Assembly (NCBI RefSeq): GCF_000721495.1 | Contig: NZ_JOHY01000019.1 | Coordinates: 42,866 to 106,865, forward strand | Direction: 5' to 3' | From: Streptomyces sp. NRRL F-5123 | GTDB taxonomy: Bacteria > Actinomycetota > Actinomycetes > Streptomycetales > Streptomycetaceae | Length of the DNA stretch: 64,000 nt | Shown here: positions 1 through 8,476 of the stretch, one piece after another | Layout of the letters: every line of letters begins with the position of its first letter | Numbering within the stretch: the stretch's first letter is position 1 | Notes under the pieces: generated by a model | The model's database searches: none | What the model was told of the DNA's origin: nothing | Seen by the model: the letters and a program-made list of their open reading frames with translations, nothing else | Translations under genes and position numbers: made by a program

Positions 1-459
1 GGCATGCTCGACGAGGACGGCTATCTGACCATCACCGGGCGCAAGAAGGAGATCCTGGTGACCAGCGGCGGCAAGAGCGTGTCGCCGGTCGCGCTGGAGG
101 ACCGGGTGCGGGCGCATCCGCTGGTCGGGCAGTGCGTGGTGGTCGGCAACGACCGGCCGTACGTGGCCGCGCTGGTCACGCTGGACCCGGAGGCCGTGGC
201 GCACTGGCTGGCGATCCGCGGCAAGCCGCGGCTGCCGACCAGGGAACTGGTGCACGACACGGACCTGGAGAACGAGATCCGGCGTGCCGTCGTCGCGGCG
301 AACACGCTGGTGTCGCAGGCCGAGTCGATCCGCACCTTCCGGATACTGGCCGCGCAGTTCAGCGAGGAGCGCGGGCTGCTGACGCCGTCCCTGAAGCTGA
401 AGCGCCGGGCGATCGAGTCCGCGTACGCCCGGGAGATCGAGGCGCTGTACCGGGGGTGA
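1..459 (+). CDS. AMP-forming long-chain acyl-CoA synthetase, C-terminal end (5' partial)
   Basis: Only the last 152 or so residues are in the window; the frame is open from base 1. The text GRKKEILVTSGGKSVSP is the hinge and C-terminal lid of the acyl-adenylating (AMP-binding) superfamily, and SLKLKRR near the end carries the lysine that normally sits in the adenylation site. The length of the tail and the LED-VRAHPLVGQCVVVG pattern fit long-chain fatty acyl-CoA ligases (FadD/FAA type), which activate fatty acids with ATP and CoA in the cytoplasm. The gene runs toward, and ends 28 bases before, the stop of the converging minus-strand cassette. Substrate cannot be told from this fragment. Confidence 0.85.
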   Translation, partial: GMLDEDGYLTITGRKKEILVTSGGKSVSPVALEDRVRAHPLVGQCVVVGNDRPYVAALVTLDPEAVAHWLAIRGKPRLPTRELVHDTDLENEIRRAVVAANTLVSQAESIRTFRILAAQFSEERGLLTPSLKLKRRAIESAYAREIEALYRG

Positions 460-487
460 GGGGGTGACGGCCCGGCGGGCAGCGCAC

Positions 488-2527
488 TCACGCGTCCGCG
501 CACAGCGCCGCGAGGTCGTGCTCCTCGGCCGCGCCGGGGCGGAAGGCGTGCGCCGGGCCCGGGGTCCACTGGCCGCCGTCCAGCCGGACGGTGCGCAGCG
601 CGAGCGTGTGGTCGCCGCCCTCACGGGCGACGAACAGCTCGTTGTAGCCGTTGCGCTCCTCCGTCTCGCGGCTGGCCAGCGCGGGGGCGCCGGCGATCCG
701 CATGGTCCACGGTGGTCCCGCGTCCAGCAGCCGCTCGGCCGCCGCGAAGCCCAGGTGGGTGTGGCCGTGCAGCACCACGGACGTGCGGGCGGCGGCCAGC
801 GCGCGCTTCGCCTGCCCCGCGTTGACGACGCCGGAGTACGGCGCGACCTCGACCGCGGGCACGGGCGAGAGCGGGTGGTGCAGCGCGGCGACGGTGACGA
901 CGCCGGGCTGCGGCGCGAGCCGGTCGAGCACCCCGCGGGCCACCACGCCGGGGTCGTGCCGCTCGAAGTCCCGTACGAGGGCCGCGATGTCCGCACCCGC
1001 CCCGGCGTTCGCGGCCACGTACCGCTCCTGGAAGGCGCGCAGCCGCTCGCGGTCGGCGTCGTGGGCCGCCTCGCCGCCGGACTCGGCGCTGCCGAGCAGC
1101 GCGAAGCGCAGCCCGACGTCCGGGTAGTCGACGTAGAGGCGGCGCTGCCCCGGGTCGGCGAGGTGCAGGTCGGGGTGCGGCAGCCCGTCGAAGGCGGCTG
1201 CGAACCAGCGGTGCCTGGCCTGCGGGGATTCGTCGAGGGCCAGGTCCCAGGAGACGTCGTGGTTGCCGCCGACGAGCAGCACGCGGGGGTCGTCGTCCCG
1301 CAGGTCGCGGTGCGGGGCGAGGAGAGCGGCCAGCTCCGCCAGCCAGGCGCGGGCGCATTCGCCGTGGCCGTCGAGCGGGCGGTCGACGAGGTCGCCGGTG
1401 ACGACGAGCAGGTGCGGGGCACGGCCCCGGTCGGCGAGCCGGCGCACGTGGTCGAGGTAGCTGTCGAGCGCGGTGCCCGCCCCGGCGAGGGCGGCGATGG
1501 CCTGCCCGGCGCCGGTGAGGTCCCTGGCGTCGACGGTGTCCGAGAGCCGCCCGCCGTGGTGCAGGTCGGATATGTGGTGGACGCGCAGCACCTCGGGCAG
1601 GTGGCGGCCGAGCACCGGGTCGTCGGCGAGCGACCCGCCGGGCCGCAGGTGCCCGGGCACGGGCCCCCCGGTGCCGGACGCGGCCCCGTACACGTGGAGG
1701 GTGCTGTCCTGCACGGGGCGAGCAGCGGCGGGGAGGCCGGCGGCCCGCCAGCGGGCGGCGCGCAGGGCGGCGCGGTGCGTCTCGGCGAGGCCGCCGCGGA
1801 ACCACTGGCGGATGTACTCGTGCCGGTCGTCGGCCTCCTCGGCGGCGGCCCGCAGCAGCGCGGCGTACCCCTCGCCGGTGCGCAGCTCGGGGTGCTCCTC
1901 GGCGGTGTGCAGGAGGAGTTCGAGCAGGAAGGTGGTGTGCAGCCAGCCGGGGTCGGCGGCGCGCAGCCGCTCGACGAGCGCGGGCGCCCACTGCGGTGCG
2001 CGGGCGGCCATCCGCGCGCACTCGTCCGCGTCGAGCACGGGCGGGCGCAGCAGGTCCTTGGGCACGTCGGGGCCGAGGTGCGGGACGAGCAGGGCGCTCT
2101 CGGCGGGGGTGGCGAGGACCAGCGCGGTGGCGCCGGTGTCGCGTATCCGGTGCAGGCCGGCGGCGAGGACGGCGGGGTCGACGCCGGGACCGCCGGGGCG
2201 GGCGAGCGCGGGCTCGTCGACGACGACGAGCTGCCCGGGACCGGCCGGCGGCGCTGCCTTGGCCCCGGTCAGGCAGCCCAGCCGGGTGGTGCGGACCGAC
2301 GCCGGGGACCGCAGGTCGACCCGGACGGTGCCGCCCGGCGGCCGGGCGGCGGCGATGCCCTGGGCCAGCCAGGTCTTGCCCGCCCGGCGCGGCATGACGG
2401 CCACCCAGGCCGCGCTGTTGGGCGCGGCGCCCTCGGCGGTGGCACGGATCCAGCTGGGCATCCGCCCGTTGCCGAGCCTGACGTCGAGGTCGGCGCGGTA
2501 GGACTGGCTCGGCCGGAAGACGCTCAT
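488..2527 (-). CDS. P-loop NTPase domain fused to calcineurin-like metallophosphoesterase
   Basis: A 679-residue protein with two parts. The N-terminal half has a P-loop (PRRAGKT, residues 46-52) and a Walker B-like LVVVDEP. The C-terminal half is a calcineurin-like phosphoesterase with its metal ligands in order: D321-x-H323, GD379, GN422-H423-D, LHHP, and GH589TH591. The start is set at the ATG that overlaps the upstream stop (ATGA, 2524-2527); an in-frame ATG three codons earlier is less likely. The overlap implies translational coupling to the EccC-like gene, so the two proteins should work together. Phosphoesterases of this fold cut phosphodiesters in nucleic acids, nucleotides or phosphoproteins; the substrate here is unknown. 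Third gene of a cassette that I infer to be a conflict system. Confidence 0.85.
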   Translation of the reverse strand: MSVFRPSQSYRADLDVRLGNGRMPSWIRATAEGAAPNSAAWVAVMPRRAGKTWLAQGIAAARPPGGTVRVDLRSPASVRTTRLGCLTGAKAAPPAGPGQLVVVDEPALARPGGPGVDPAVLAAGLHRIRDTGATALVLATPAESALLVPHLGPDVPKDLLRPPVLDADECARMAARAPQWAPALVERLRAADPGWLHTTFLLELLLHTAEEHPELRTGEGYAALLRAAAEEADDRHEYIRQWFRGGLAETHRAALRAARWRAAGLPAAARPVQDSTLHVYGAASGTGGPVPGHLRPGGSLADDPVLGRHLPEVLRVHHISDLHHGGRLSDTVDARDLTGAGQAIAALAGAGTALDSYLDHVRRLADRGRAPHLLVVTGDLVDRPLDGHGECARAWLAELAALLAPHRDLRDDDPRVLLVGGNHDVSWDLALDESPQARHRWFAAAFDGLPHPDLHLADPGQRRLYVDYPDVGLRFALLGSAESGGEAAHDADRERLRAFQERYVAANAGAGADIAALVRDFERHDPGVVARGVLDRLAPQPGVVTVAALHHPLSPVPAVEVAPYSGVVNAGQAKRALAAARTSVVLHGHTHLGFAAAERLLDAGPPWTMRIAGAPALASRETEERNGYNELFVAREGGDHTLALRTVRLDGGQWTPGPAHAFRPGAAEEHDLAALCADA

Positions 2528-5500
2528 ACGGCCCACTCCCCTGTTTCCCCGTCACGCAGCGAGATGTCGTTCCTGGCGATCCAGCCGAGCAGCGGCGGGT
2601 CGTGCAGCCACTGCTCGCCGGGGCGCAGCAGCCCCGCGTCGCGCAGGTCCTGGCGCTGCGCGGGGGTGGCGCGGGCGGGCAGTTCGCCGGGGTCGGCGAG
2701 CAGCGCGGCGCGCCCGGCGGGGCCGATCTCGGCCCAGCGGGACTGGAAGTGCAGCGACCACTCGTCGAGCAGCCGCCGTTCGACCAGCGAGCGGAGCGCC
2801 GCGTCGCCGGTCAGCGGGCTCAGGTCGTTGCCCTGGACGGCGCGTACGACGGCGTCGCCGACGACCTGGAGGTAGAACGGCCAGCTGCCGACGGTGCGGA
2901 CGATGGCGGCGGCCGTGGTGTCGCGGTCGATGGCGACGCCCAGGTTGGCGGCGGTGCCGGACAGGAAGTCCAGCGCGGCCTCCTCGTCGAGCGGTCCCAG
3001 CAGCCGGGCGTTGACGTCGTTGCCGAAGCTGGAGCCCGGCGCGGTGAGCGCCCGGCGCACGACCGTCCGCCAGTCCTTCTCCGTGCCGGTGTACAGCAGC
3101 CAGGCGCCCGCCTGGCCGAGGTCGCGCAGCCAGGAGACGGCGACCGGGTCGTAGTCGGCGAGCCGGCCCACCTCGTCGAGCAGGAAGACCAGCGGGGCGC
3201 CCCCGGACGCGGCCTTGTCGAGCAGCGCCTCGGCGGGGCTCGCGGCGTCGCGCACCGTGCGGCAGAGGATGCCGGCGAGCGCGTCCGGGCTGTCGACGGG
3301 GGCGCTGGGCGGCGGCACGGCCAGCCGGTGGACCTCCTCCCGGCCGCCGTCCGCGGCCAGCCGCCGGGACAGCTCCTCCAGCACCCAGGTCTTGCCCGCC
3401 CGGCGCGGCCCGAGCAGCGCGGCCGAGGCGCCGGTGGACTGCCGGTCGCGCAGCCATGCGAGGACGTCCTCCCGGCCGACCGGGCGGCCCATGCCGGGGC
3501 CGACGTGGAACTGCTCGGCGGCGCGCGGCGCGTCGTCGATGGTGAACGGCCGCCGGGTGTGCGGGACGTGCGCGTCGCGCTCGCGCAGCCGGGCGGCCAG
3601 CGCGGCCAGCGCGTCGCTCTGCCCGCGCGAGCTGGGGCCGCCCTCCAGCAGCGCGATCTGCACCTCGCACGCGCTGAACGCGCGCAGGGCGCGGCCCGGC
3701 TGCAGGTGGCCGAGCGGCGGGTCGACGCCGAGGCGCCGGTAGTCGTCCTTGTCCCTCCGGTCCAGCACCAGGTGGTCGGTCACCAGCGCGGCGGTCCGCT
3801 CGTCCAGGCCCGCCGCGTCCGCGGTGAGCACGACGCGGATGCCGACCGGGCCGCCGTCGCGCATCAGCAGCCGCAGGTCCTCCGCGACCCGCTCGCCGTC
3901 GACGCGGCCGGTCAGCTCGCGCAACCCCTCCCAGCGGTCGACCAGCAGCACCAGCCGGGGCAGCCGGCGGTCGGCGGGCACGGCCTGCCGCTGCGCGGCG
4001 AGGTCGGTGAAGCCGCCTTCGGCGAAGAGCTGCCGGCGGGTGTGCAGGGCGGCGGTGAGCCGGCTGACCAAGCGGGCCAGGTGGTCGGGGCGGCCCCGGG
4101 TGACCACGGTGCCGCAGTGCGGCAGCCGGCCGAGCACCTGGAGGGCGCCGTTGCCGCAGTCGACGCCGAAGAGGTGGACGTCGGCGGTGGAGTGCCGCTC
4201 CGCCAGGGCGGCAGCCAGGGTGCGCAGGAACTGCGACTTGCCGGTGCGCGGCCCGCCGGTCGCCGCCAGCAGCCCCTCCCCGGCGACGTTGAAGCGCGCG
4301 GGCTGCTTCCCGACCTCGTCGGCCAGCTCCTCCAGCCCGTACGCGACGCCGACCGGTGCCGCGGCGCCGCCGGGCGGCTCGGGCACCTCCGTGAGGCCGG
4401 GCAGCTCCGGCAGGCTGACGACCGCGGGCAGCGGCTCGGGCAGCGGGCCGGGCAGCGGCTGCACCCCGGTGCGCAGGGCGGCGGCCCGTACGGCGGCCAC
4501 CAGCAGGTCCAGGTCGGTCCCGCCGGGCGGGTCGGCGGGGCGTACGGCCACGGCGCCGTCGTGCACGGGCACGGAGCGGGGCGTGTCGAGGTCACGGACG
4601 GTGATCGCGGCCGCCGGGGACATCGGCGAGACCAGGTCGACGGCGACGGAGGCCTGGAATTCCGTCAGCTCCTGCACCCCGGTACGCACGAAGGCCCGGC
4701 CGGGGCTGGAGCGGGGGATCCCGGCCGCGTCGGGCGCGTCGACGACGGCGGCGCTCTCGGCGGCGTCCCCGAGCCGCAGCGCGATCCGCAGGTTGGTGGT
4801 CGCCCTGATGCCCTCGGTCACGCTGCCCGCGGGGCGCTGGGTGGCGAGCACCAGGTGGATGCCGAGCGGGCGGCCGCGCTGGGCGACGTCCAGCATCCCG
4901 GCGCGCAGCTCCGGGCGGCCGCCTGCGAGGTCGGCGAGTTCGGCGACCACGAGCACCAGCCGGGGCATGGGCGGCAGCGACCGGTCGCGGTCGCGCAGCC
5001 GCTGGTAGTCGTCGACGTCCTTGACGGCGTGGGCGGCGAGGCGCGCGTCGCGGGCGCGCAGCTCGGCGAAGAGCCGGCCGAGGACGCGTTCGGCCTCCCG
5101 GGCGTCGATGTCGGTCACGACACGGGTGACGTGCGGCAGCTCGGCGGCGGGGCCGAAGGCGCTGCCGCCCCGGTCGTCGAACAGCACGAAGATCATCTCG
5201 TCCGGCCGGTTGGCCACCGCGAGCGAGACGACCCAGCTGCGCAGGAATTCGACCAGCCCCGAACCCGGCCGCCCCGCGACCAGGGCGTGCGGGCCGTCCG
5301 CGCGCAGGTCCAGCGCGAACGGCGCCGCGGCGACCTGCCCCACGACCGCGGCCGTCGCGCGCGGCACCGCCGACCAGCGGGCCTCGACCGTCCCTGCGCA
5401 CTCCTCGACGTCGGCGACGTCCAGCCCGAGCAGTTCGGGCAGCGGCAGGGCCGCGAGGTCCGCGGCCCGCCGTACGGCCCCGGCGTCGCGTACCGGCGCG

Positions 5501-7527
5501 AGGGCGCGGGCCGCCGCCTCGAACCAGCCGGGCCGCGGCAGGTCGGCCAGCACCGGCAGCGCGGGCCCGCCGGCCGGCCCGGCGGTCGAGCCGGTGCCGT
5601 CGCCGATGTCGACCAGGTAGCCGCACTCGGCTGGCAGTTGGCGTACCTCCGAGCCCAGGCAGACCAGGTGCACCCCGACCGCGGGCCCCTCCTGGAGCAG
5701 CCGGCCGACGCCCGGCAGGGTGCGCAGCCGGCGTATCCCGTCCAGCACGAGCAGGACGGCGGGGCGGTGGCGGACGGCGGGGGCACCGGCCGCGCTGTCC
5801 GGAGCCGAGGCGCCGGGAGCGCCGCCCCTGCCGGGGGACGGCACGGCACCGCGGGCTGCCGCGCGCCCTGCCGCGTCGGCCGGACCGTCTGCGAACGGCG
5901 CCGATGCCGGGCCGGGAGCCCCGCCGGACCACTTCGCAGAAGCCGCGCGCCCGTCGGGCGTTGCTCCGGCGGCCCGAGCAGCGTCTGCGGGGTCGGCCGG
6001 ACCGTCGGCGAACGGCGCCGCGGACGCGGCACTCCGGTCCGGCGCCGGCGGCCCGCCGGAGGCGCCTGCGGACCGCGCCGCCGACGCGGCGCTCTGGCGG
6101 TCGGTCACCAGGCGCAGCAGCGCGTCGATCTGCCGCGCCACCGACGTGGGGTCGGCGTGCACGCGCGGGGCCCGGTCCTCGTCGAGGGCCGCGGAGGAGT
6201 GGGGGAGCCAGCGCGTCCACCGCCAGTCGGCAGCGCCCGAGGCGTCGGTGAGCACGCGCACGGCGACGTCCTCGGGGCTGTGGTGGGCGGCGGCCTGGAG
6301 GACGAGCCAGGACGCGAGCCGCCGAGAGCGGTCGCCGGTGCCGACGACGCCGGTGACGCGGTGCCGGGGCAGTACGGCGACGGCGGGCAGGGCGCGGTCC
6401 CCCAGTGGGGAGTGGCGGTCCGGCTCGCTCTGCCCCTCGGCCGGCGCCGGCAAGGCGGTCCGCAGCCCGCAGCGCAGCGCCAGGAAGTCGGCGTCCTGCG
6501 GGCCGCGCTGCCAGAGCGTGGCCGGGCGCCGGACGATGTCCCAGGCGAGCGCCGCCGGGTCGGGGTAGGACACCGCCAGCCGGTCCACGGCCGCGTCGGC
6601 CAGTTCCTCCAGCGTCCGACGCTCCTGCCACCGCGGCCAGAGCACCGGGACGTCGGCGGCCGCGGACAGGACCAGCTCCAGCAAGCGGTCCTGGTGGCGC
6701 CGCCGCGCACGCACCTCGCGGGCCGCCCGGCTGTAGGAGAAGTACCGGCGTTCGGGTGCGACGGGCGCCGTCGCGGGCGGCTGCGGGACGCCGTCAAGGA
6801 CCGGACGGGGCGAGGACCGCGCCCGCGGGTCGAGCAGCAGCGTGCCGTGGTCGCCCGGCGGGAGGGCGCCGAACTCCGTCGGCTCCCCGCGGAACCACAG
6901 CAGGCAGCTGCGCCCCACGGTGAGCAGCGTGCCCTCCTTCCAGACCGTTCCCCGCGCGGGGGGCTCCCAGCCGGGCACCGCCGGCTCGCCGGTGGCCCTG
7001 ACGACGCGGCTCTCACCGAGGCTGACCGTCGGGACCAGCAGGTTGGTCTGGCGGACGAACTCGCCGGCGAAGTCGACCACGAGGCCGTCGCCCTCGGCGA
7101 GCTGGCGGGGGAAGAGGGCGGCGGCCCGGGGGATCTCGTCGGTGACCACCGCCTCCGCCCCGGCGCCTTCCCCCGTGACGATCCGCACCGTGGCCTCGAC
7201 CTGCCCGCCGTCCGCCGGCCGCACGGAGTACGGCGGCCGGACCAGTGGTTTCCCCAGCCCGACGCGCACGCCGTCGCGCAGCGGCGACTCCGCGAGCGTC
7301 AGCCAGGGTGGCAGCTCCTCGCTCCCGGCGTAGAGCCGCAGTGCCGTCGCGCCTGCGCGGCGCGGGTAGGACAGCGGCACGGGCGTGCTCTCGGGGACGC
7401 GCACGGTGGCCGCCCACTCCCGACCGAACCGCGCGGACAGGTCCCACATCCGCGCGGACTCGGGCGCGTACAGCTCGATGTCGTGCTCGACGCCGTCCAC
7501 GGTCACCACCGTGAGGATCCTGCTCAT
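2524..7527 (-). CDS. EccC/FtsK-like multi-ATPase protein with C-terminal AAA module
   Basis: A 1667-residue protein. Residues 1-95 look like a small beta-grasp domain (YukD-like, inferred). GTVWKEG..LLTVGRS around residue 190-205 resembles an FHA-type strand pattern. LWQRGPQDADFLALRCG is the hallmark before the ATPase modules of EccC/EssC proteins. Three P-loop modules follow: the first is degenerate (GRPGSGLV, 752-759, no Lys-Thr; Walker B ends in A), the second intact (GGPRTGKS, 1091-1098), the third a STAND/archaeal-ATPase-like module (GPRRAGKT, 1373-1380; LLDE, D1451-E1452) with a helical, winged-helix-like tail. An Ala/Pro/Gly-rich insert lies near residues 475-590. No transmembrane helices are evident, unlike secretion-system EccC. 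Starts 52 bases after the SLATT gene stop. Confidence 0.85.
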   Translation of the reverse strand: MSRILTVVTVDGVEHDIELYAPESARMWDLSARFGREWAATVRVPESTPVPLSYPRRAGATALRLYAGSEELPPWLTLAESPLRDGVRVGLGKPLVRPPYSVRPADGGQVEATVRIVTGEGAGAEAVVTDEIPRAAALFPRQLAEGDGLVVDFAGEFVRQTNLLVPTVSLGESRVVRATGEPAVPGWEPPARGTVWKEGTLLTVGRSCLLWFRGEPTEFGALPPGDHGTLLLDPRARSSPRPVLDGVPQPPATAPVAPERRYFSYSRAAREVRARRRHQDRLLELVLSAAADVPVLWPRWQERRTLEELADAAVDRLAVSYPDPAALAWDIVRRPATLWQRGPQDADFLALRCGLRTALPAPAEGQSEPDRHSPLGDRALPAVAVLPRHRVTGVVGTGDRSRRLASWLVLQAAAHHSPEDVAVRVLTDASGAADWRWTRWLPHSSAALDEDRAPRVHADPTSVARQIDALLRLVTDRQSAASAARSAGASGGPPAPDRSAASAAPFADGPADPADAARAAGATPDGRAASAKWSGGAPGPASAPFADGPADAAGRAAARGAVPSPGRGGAPGASAPDSAAGAPAVRHRPAVLLVLDGIRRLRTLPGVGRLLQEGPAVGVHLVCLGSEVRQLPAECGYLVDIGDGTGSTAGPAGGPALPVLADLPRPGWFEAAARALAPVRDAGAVRRAADLAALPLPELLGLDVADVEECAGTVEARWSAVPRATAAVVGQVAAAPFALDLRADGPHALVAGRPGSGLVEFLRSWVVSLAVANRPDEMIFVLFDDRGGSAFGPAAELPHVTRVVTDIDAREAERVLGRLFAELRARDARLAAHAVKDVDDYQRLRDRDRSLPPMPRLVLVVAELADLAGGRPELRAGMLDVAQRGRPLGIHLVLATQRPAGSVTEGIRATTNLRIALRLGDAAESAAVVDAPDAAGIPRSSPGRAFVRTGVQELTEFQASVAVDLVSPMSPAAAITVRDLDTPRSVPVHDGAVAVRPADPPGGTDLDLLVAAVRAAALRTGVQPLPGPLPEPLPAVVSLPELPGLTEVPEPPGGAAAPVGVAYGLEELADEVGKQPARFNVAGEGLLAATGGPRTGKSQFLRTLAAALAERHSTADVHLFGVDCGNGALQVLGRLPHCGTVVTRGRPDHLARLVSRLTAALHTRRQLFAEGGFTDLAAQRQAVPADRRLPRLVLLVDRWEGLRELTGRVDGERVAEDLRLLMRDGGPVGIRVVLTADAAGLDERTAALVTDHLVLDRRDKDDYRRLGVDPPLGHLQPGRALRAFSACEVQIALLEGGPSSRGQSDALAALAARLRERDAHVPHTRRPFTIDDAPRAAEQFHVGPGMGRPVGREDVLAWLRDRQSTGASAALLGPRRAGKTWVLEELSRRLAADGGREEVHRLAVPPPSAPVDSPDALAGILCRTVRDAASPAEALLDKAASGGAPLVFLLDEVGRLADYDPVAVSWLRDLGQAGAWLLYTGTEKDWRTVVRRALTAPGSSFGNDVNARLLGPLDEEAALDFLSGTAANLGVAIDRDTTAAAIVRTVGSWPFYLQVVGDAVVRAVQGNDLSPLTGDAALRSLVERRLLDEWSLHFQSRWAEIGPAGRAALLADPGELPARATPAQRQDLRDAGLLRPGEQWLHDPPLLGWIARNDISLRDGETGEWAV

Positions 7528-7579
7528 CGGCCCGCCGTCCCGCCCGCGCCCGCGCGGCCGCCCCCTAAGCCCGTCCCGC

Positions 7580-8266
7580 TCAGCGCTCCACCCCCGGAAG
7601 CGTGCGCTGGCCCTGCAGTTCGCTGATGCCGGCGCTGAACTCGGCCTGCCAGTCGGCCGTCTCGCCGTCGATGCGGGCGCGGACCGAGCCGGCGAGCCGG
7701 GCGACGAGGGCCAACTGCCGCTCCAACTCGGCCGGTTCCAGCAGCCGGTCCGGGTCGGCTGCTGCGGGTCCGGCGCGCAGCATGTCGGTGGCCCACTCCA
7801 GCCGTACCGCGTTGAGCTCGGTGCGCAGCGCGTGCGCGACGGTGATGTCCCGCATCCAGGCCGCGCTCAGCCCGAAGTAGTGGTCGAAGCCCTTGCAGCC
7901 CGCGGCGACCGCGAGCAGCACGTAGCCCCAGCCCTGGCCCGAGCCGCCGGCGGCGGCCGTGCCGAGCGGCACCGCGGCGCCGGCCACGGCGCAGGCGATG
8001 GCGAGGCCCTGGAGCAGGCGCGAGCCGATGCGCTTGAGCCGCTTGTCGTCGAGGTACCAGGCGATGGCGGTCTCGGCGTCCAGCTCGGCCCATTCGCGCA
8101 GCCGCGCCAGCGTCTCGCGCTGGACCGCCGGGTCGGTCGCGGCGGCCACCGGAACGGCCGGGAAGGGCTGCGCCTGCAGATCCCCGCGGCGCCACTGCCC
8201 GCGCGGCGCCGCGGGCGCGCCGCCCTCCCGCGCGCCCTGCTCCGCCGTCGCTCCCCGCCCCGCCAT
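7580..8266 (-). CDS. SLATT/DUF4231-type two-transmembrane protein
   Basis: A 228-residue protein. A helical stretch ending AIAWYLDDKRLKRIGSR (about 68-83) leads straight into two hydrophobic helices (about 84-105 and 112-130), followed by a charged helical region with many Glu/Arg. This layout, with the W-Y-x-x-x-K entry into the first helix, is that of SLATT (SMODS/SLOG-associating two-TM effector; DUF4231) proteins, which are predicted membrane-disrupting effectors in bacterial conflict systems. The start at 8266 has the purine-rich GAGGGGAG upstream; an ATG six codons earlier is possible. It is the first gene of the cassette, followed by the EccC-like ATPase and the NTPase-phosphoesterase. 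Family assignment is by pattern only. Confidence 0.75.
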   Translation of the reverse strand: MAGRGATAEQGAREGGAPAAPRGQWRRGDLQAQPFPAVPVAAATDPAVQRETLARLREWAELDAETAIAWYLDDKRLKRIGSRLLQGLAIACAVAGAAVPLGTAAAGGSGQGWGYVLLAVAAGCKGFDHYFGLSAAWMRDITVAHALRTELNAVRLEWATDMLRAGPAAADPDRLLEPAELERQLALVARLAGSVRARIDGETADWQAEFSAGISELQGQRTLPGVER

Positions 8267-8476
8267 CGGTCCCGCTCCCCTCACTCCCGGGCCGGGCCCG
8301 GCCCCCCGCGCGTGAGGTTAGCGGCTGAGGTCACCGCCGGGCGGGGGAATGCGGCGATCGGGCGCCGGGTTGTACGTGCTCGGTCCGCTCCGGCCCGCCG
8401 GCCGCCGCGGACCGCGGGCTGCGGCCTGCCCGGCCGTACGCCCACCGCCCCCGACCCAAGGAAGGCCCGACCTCTC

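Noticed and set aside
464..2875. Plus-strand frame of 803 codons across the phosphoesterase gene
   Set aside because: Same shadow effect; its translation is Gly/Ala/Arg-rich and matches nothing, and the minus-strand gene has all metal-binding motifs.
2602..7626. A very long open frame on the plus strand opposite the EccC-like gene
   Set aside because: It is the mirror of codon bias: in 70%+ GC DNA the antisense frames of a real gene stay open. Its protein is low-complexity and has no recognisable domain, while the minus-strand frame has clear P-loops.
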